From Alphaproteobacteria bacterium (GTDB lineage: Bacteria > Pseudomonadota > Alphaproteobacteria > JANQMY01), in assembly GCA_028289425.1 (NCBI GenBank), contig JANQPL010000009.1, positions 62,001 to 126,000 on the forward strand: DNA of 64,000 nt, in the 5' to 3' direction. Below the pieces are notes generated by a model. That model ran no database searches and had not been told where the DNA came from. It worked only from the letters and a program-made list of their open reading frames with translations. The stretch's first letter is position 1, and every line of letters starts with the position of its first letter. Below, piece after piece: positions 61,659 to 64,000 of the stretch. A program made the position numbers and the translations under genes.

Positions 61659-62144
61659 ATGGCACGCTTGCTGATCGTTTATCACTCCAAGACCGGCGGC
61701 ACCCGGCAAATGGCGCAGGCCGCGGCCGACGCGGCCCGCGCGGAAGCGGACGTGGCGTTGAAACGGGCGCACGAAGCCGGTCCCGACGATCTGCTTGCCG
61801 CCGACGGCTACATCTTCGCAACGCCCGAGAATCTTGCGGCCATTGCCGGCATCATGAAGGATTTTTACGACCGCTGTTATTATCCCGTGCTCGGACGGAT
61901 TGAAGGCCGCCCTTATGCTCAGCTCATCTGCGCTGGGTCGGATGGCGAAAACGCCGCCCGTCAAACGGCGCGCATCGCCACCGGCTGGCGCCTCAAACAA
62001 GTGCAGGAACCGATTATCATCTGTACACACGCACAAACGCCGGAGGCGATCTTGGCGGAAAAGACCATCGCGCCCGGCGATCTCGACCGCTGCCGCGAAC
62101 TCGGCGCGGCCATGGCGGCCGGACTTGCGATGGGTGTGTTTTAA
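61659..62144 (+). CDS. Flavodoxin-fold protein / FMN reductase-like
   Basis: A 161-residue cytoplasmic protein with the FMN phosphate loop 'LLIVYHSKTGGTRQMAQAAADAA' and 'DGYIFATPENLAAIAGIMKDFYDRCY', typical of the NADPH-dependent FMN reductase/flavodoxin superfamily. 'LICAGSDGENAARQTARIATGWRL' is the second FMN loop. The electron donor and acceptor are unknown. The small membrane protein follows after 15 bp. Confidence 0.82.
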   Translation: MARLLIVYHSKTGGTRQMAQAAADAARAEADVALKRAHEAGPDDLLAADGYIFATPENLAAIAGIMKDFYDRCYYPVLGRIEGRPYAQLICAGSDGENAARQTARIATGWRLKQVQEPIIICTHAQTPEAILAEKTIAPGDLDRCRELGAAMAAGLAMGVF

Positions 62145-62159
62145 ACGGAAGGAAGCGCC

Positions 62160-62369
62160 ATGATACTTCAGATCGTCCGTTGGCTGTCCGCCTGGATCCC
62201 GATCACGTTGGGCGCCGGTTGTATCGTGTTCGTGACGATCGTCTCGCACGCCGGCGCGTGGAAGGTGCCCGGCTGGCTGTTGCTGGTTTTGGTGCCCGTG
62301 GGCCTTGTCACGTTGGGCATCGGCACACGGCGCTGGCGTGCCCTCTACGCACCGGAAGAAGAGCAATAG
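62160..62369 (+). CDS. Small two-helix membrane protein
   Basis: A 69-residue protein with two membrane helices ('IPITLGAGCIVFVTIVSHAGA' and 'VPGWLLLVLVPVGLVTLGIG') and a charged C-terminus. I recognise no family. GGAAGG precedes the ATG. It is probably co-transcribed with the flavodoxin-fold gene. Confidence 0.6.
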   Translation: MILQIVRWLSAWIPITLGAGCIVFVTIVSHAGAWKVPGWLLLVLVPVGLVTLGIGTRRWRALYAPEEEQ

Positions 62370-62382
62370 GCAATCGTGCGGC

Positions 62383-62403
62383 AAAAAGGGGCGCTGCCTC
62401 CTT
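62383..62403 (-). terminator. Terminator of the PQQ dehydrogenase gene
   Basis: On the minus strand AAGG-A-GGC / GCC-CCTT forms a 7-bp stem with one bulged A and an AGC loop, followed by five T. It lies 13 bp after the dehydrogenase stop. Confidence 0.6.
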
Positions 62404-62415
62404 CTCGGCGTTCGA

Positions 62416-64000
62416 CTACTGCCCCGGGTCGGGTGACTCGGTTGGTGCAGGCGTGTCCGATGTGTCCGCAGCCGGCGCTTCGGGTTCCTCCGTGGACGCC
62501 TCCGCGGCCGGTTCCGTTTGTCCCGTCGACTCGGCCGCAGGCTCCGTCTCCGAGGCTTCCTCCGACGGTACCGCCGGCGCCTCTTCCCCTGGCGCTTCGG
62601 CTGCCTCCTCAGCCGGCGCTTCTGCCGGCGGTGCGGGCTCTGCCGATGCAGGCACATCAGGGGCCGGGGCCGTTGGCGCCTCCGGGGCCGCGGGCGCTTC
62701 CGCCGGCTCCGCGGCGGGGGCTTCAGGGGCTACCGGCGCGGGCACCGGTGCTTCAATACCCTCTTGCTCCGCATACGCATCATTGGCGAGCTGCAGCACA
62801 TAGGCCCTCACCTGAGCCACCTTGGTTTCGTCCAGCACATCGTCGAAGGGGGCCATGCCCGTATCGGCCAAAAGCCCCTCCAACAAAATCTCGTTATACG
62901 CCTCAAAGATGCTGGGGTCGGAAGCGCGCAGATCGGGAATGGTGTTACCTGACAGGCCCAAAAAGCCGTGACACGTGGCACAATAACGGTGGTAGATGTC
63001 GCGGCCGGCCAATACGGTGGCTTCGTCGGCTTGCAAGGCAGGCGGTTGTTGCAGCGCCGCCCGTTCAATGGCGGATCCGGGCACTTCTTTTTCGCCGCCC
63101 AGCCTGAAGGCGATGATGCGGCCGTCATTGCCATAAGTGTTCACGGCCGCTTTTTCCTCATTGTAGACCGCCAGGGGAAAGGCGCCGCCGAAACCGATGG
63201 CAAGGGCGATATATTGTTCCCCATCCACCTTATAGGTGACCGGCGGCGCGATGACGCCGCCCTTCACGTTCACATCATAAAGTGTCTCGCCGGTATCGGC
63301 CGTATAGACCACGAAGCGTCCATCGCCCGTACCCTGCAGCACCAGATTGCCGGCTGTTGCAAGCACCCCGCCATTCCAACCGGTGGGGTGGCGCACTTCC
63401 CATGCCTTCTCTTGCTTGACCGGGTCCCACGCAAGCAGCGTGCCCACCACTTCCGGCAGGTCGGCCCCTTCCTTGATCATCTCCACCAGGGTGCCGGCCG
63501 CTTTGCCAAGGTCCATGCCTAAGTTCCATGCGCCGGGCACCAGATCGAAGTCTTCTGCTTCTGCGGGCACATGCAGGGTGGGCGTTTCAAGCGCCGGGAT
63601 GTAGACCAAGTTCGTCTGTGGGCTGAACGCCATGGGCTGCCAGTTATGGCCGCCTGTTGTGGGCGGATAGACCCACTGTTCCTTGTCACGATAGGACTGA
63701 GTGGTGTCTTCCACCGGGCGGCCCGTTTCCATGTCCACATGGGTCGCCCACGTGACTTTTACATAATTTTCGGCCGACAAAAGTTCGCCTGTTTCCCGGT
63801 CGAGCACATAAAAGAAACCGTTTTTGGGCGCTTGCATGATCACCTTGCGGACGGCGCCGTCGATTTCGAGCTCCGCCAGGATCAGGTGCTGGGTGGCCGT
63901 GTAGTCCCACGTGTCGCCCGGGGTGGTTTGGTAATACCAGACCATCTCGCCGGTTTCGGGCTTGAGCGCGATGATGGACGACAAATAGAGATTGTCGCCG
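62416..64000 (-). CDS. PQQ-dependent dehydrogenase with fused cytochrome c (quinohaemoprotein), N-terminus outside window
   Basis: The frame is open to the right edge, and about 528 residues are visible. The N-terminal part has the beta-propeller tryptophan-docking repeats of PQQ alcohol dehydrogenases ('IIALKPETGEMVWYYQTTPGDTWDYTATQHLIL', 'APKNGFFYVLDRETGELLSAENY', 'YTADTGETLYDVNVKGGVIAPPVTY'). A fused cytochrome c domain carries CATCHG and a Met ligand in 'TGMAPFDDVLDE'. A tail of about 105 residues, almost only Ala, Pro, Glu and Thr, ends the protein. The enzyme should oxidise alcohols in the periplasm and pass electrons to its own haem. Confidence 0.88.
   Translation of the reverse strand, partial: GDNLYLSSIIALKPETGEMVWYYQTTPGDTWDYTATQHLILAELEIDGAVRKVIMQAPKNGFFYVLDRETGELLSAENYVKVTWATHVDMETGRPVEDTTQSYRDKEQWVYPPTTGGHNWQPMAFSPQTNLVYIPALETPTLHVPAEAEDFDLVPGAWNLGMDLGKAAGTLVEMIKEGADLPEVVGTLLAWDPVKQEKAWEVRHPTGWNGGVLATAGNLVLQGTGDGRFVVYTADTGETLYDVNVKGGVIAPPVTYKVDGEQYIALAIGFGGAFPLAVYNEEKAAVNTYGNDGRIIAFRLGGEKEVPGSAIERAALQQPPALQADEATVLAGRDIYHRYCATCHGFLGLSGNTIPDLRASDPSIFEAYNEILLEGLLADTGMAPFDDVLDETKVAQVRAYVLQLANDAYAEQEGIEAPVPAPVAPEAPAAEPAEAPAAPEAPTAPAPDVPASAEPAPPAEAPAEEAAEAPGEEAPAVPSEEASETEPAAESTGQTEPAAEASTEEPEAPAADTSDTPAPTESPDPGQ

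Noticed and set aside
61584-62657. 357-codon minus-strand ORF rich in Arg and Pro near the PQQ dehydrogenase end
   Set aside because: Out-of-frame reading of the Ala/Pro/Glu-rich tail plus antisense of the flavodoxin-fold gene.

Overview
This 64 kb window is chromosomal DNA of an alphaproteobacterium. The evidence is gene content and order: purD, xseA and DUF2093; hisS-hisZ-hisG; DUF4170 after a CysQ-type phosphatase; DUF374-waaA-lpxK; DUF3035 beside lspA and ileS; a TipF-like EAL protein; and a PPi-type phosphofructokinase. Base composition is GC-rich by eye (not computed), and GTG and TTG starts are used fairly often. I cannot fix the order or genus. There are no rRNA or tRNA genes, no CRISPR array and no complete insertion sequence.

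Layout. 1-13 kb: the end of a TPR protein, tldD, a one-haem MauG/peroxidase-like protein, a MITE-like element, gshA, rsmE, ubiA, a DUF4189 protein, an ETFB-type methyltransferase, a lipoprotein, tldE, cysQ-DUF4170, then mazG-like, rsmD and rluB-like genes and tadA. 13-25 kb: an acyl-CoA dehydrogenase facing an APH-fold kinase (the two halves of eukaryotic ACAD10/11), purD, xseA-DUF2093-M23 peptidase, then lipid A/LPS genes (lpxK-waaA-DUF374, divergent msbA). 25-39 kb: almost everything is on the minus strand: a tyrosine-phosphatase-like protein, mutL-pgi, two M16 peptidases (one without its zinc motif), a DUF3035 lipoprotein, lspA-ileS, ribF, a degenerate EAL protein and an OmpA-type lipoprotein. 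39-51 kb: an SDR oxidoreductase, a Crp-type regulator, a very His-rich secreted protein, a TehA/SLAC1-type channel with PPi-PFK and a DSD1-type PLP enzyme, a repeat-dense non-coding stretch, a secreted NIGxxNGN-repeat protein, a small lipoprotein, an acyl-CoA synthetase, a small membrane protein and a second APH-type kinase. 51-57 kb: CIRCE-groES-groEL and hisG-hisZ-hisS. 57-64 kb: a family 2 glycosyltransferase, an AT-richer inserted patch with an OLD-like AAA-TOPRIM ATPase, a GST, a DUF4336 protein, a flavodoxin-fold protein, a small membrane protein and a PQQ dehydrogenase with a fused cytochrome c that runs off the right edge.

How the genes work together. Several sets form clear pathways: TldD/TldE; LpxK-WaaA-MsbA with a DUF374 acyltransferase; LspA beside lipoproteins; RsmE, RsmD, an RsuA/RluB-type synthase and TadA in RNA modification; HisS-HisZ-HisG; Pgi and PPi-PFK in glycolysis; and ACAD, APH kinase and acyl-CoA ligase genes that suggest oxidation of hydroxy or branched acids.

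The least ordinary stretch is about 58.2-60.1 kb. A 66 bp copy of the glycosyltransferase 3' end occurs on both sides of a low-GC insert. The insert carries one intact AAA-TOPRIM gene plus fragments of other genes, including the C-terminus of a DUF35 protein. This looks like a small acquired defence-type cassette. Other notable items are a TA-flanked inverted-repeat element whose edges form the stop codons of both neighbouring genes, a secreted NIGxxNGN-repeat protein, and a CIRCE operator with an 8-nt spacer.
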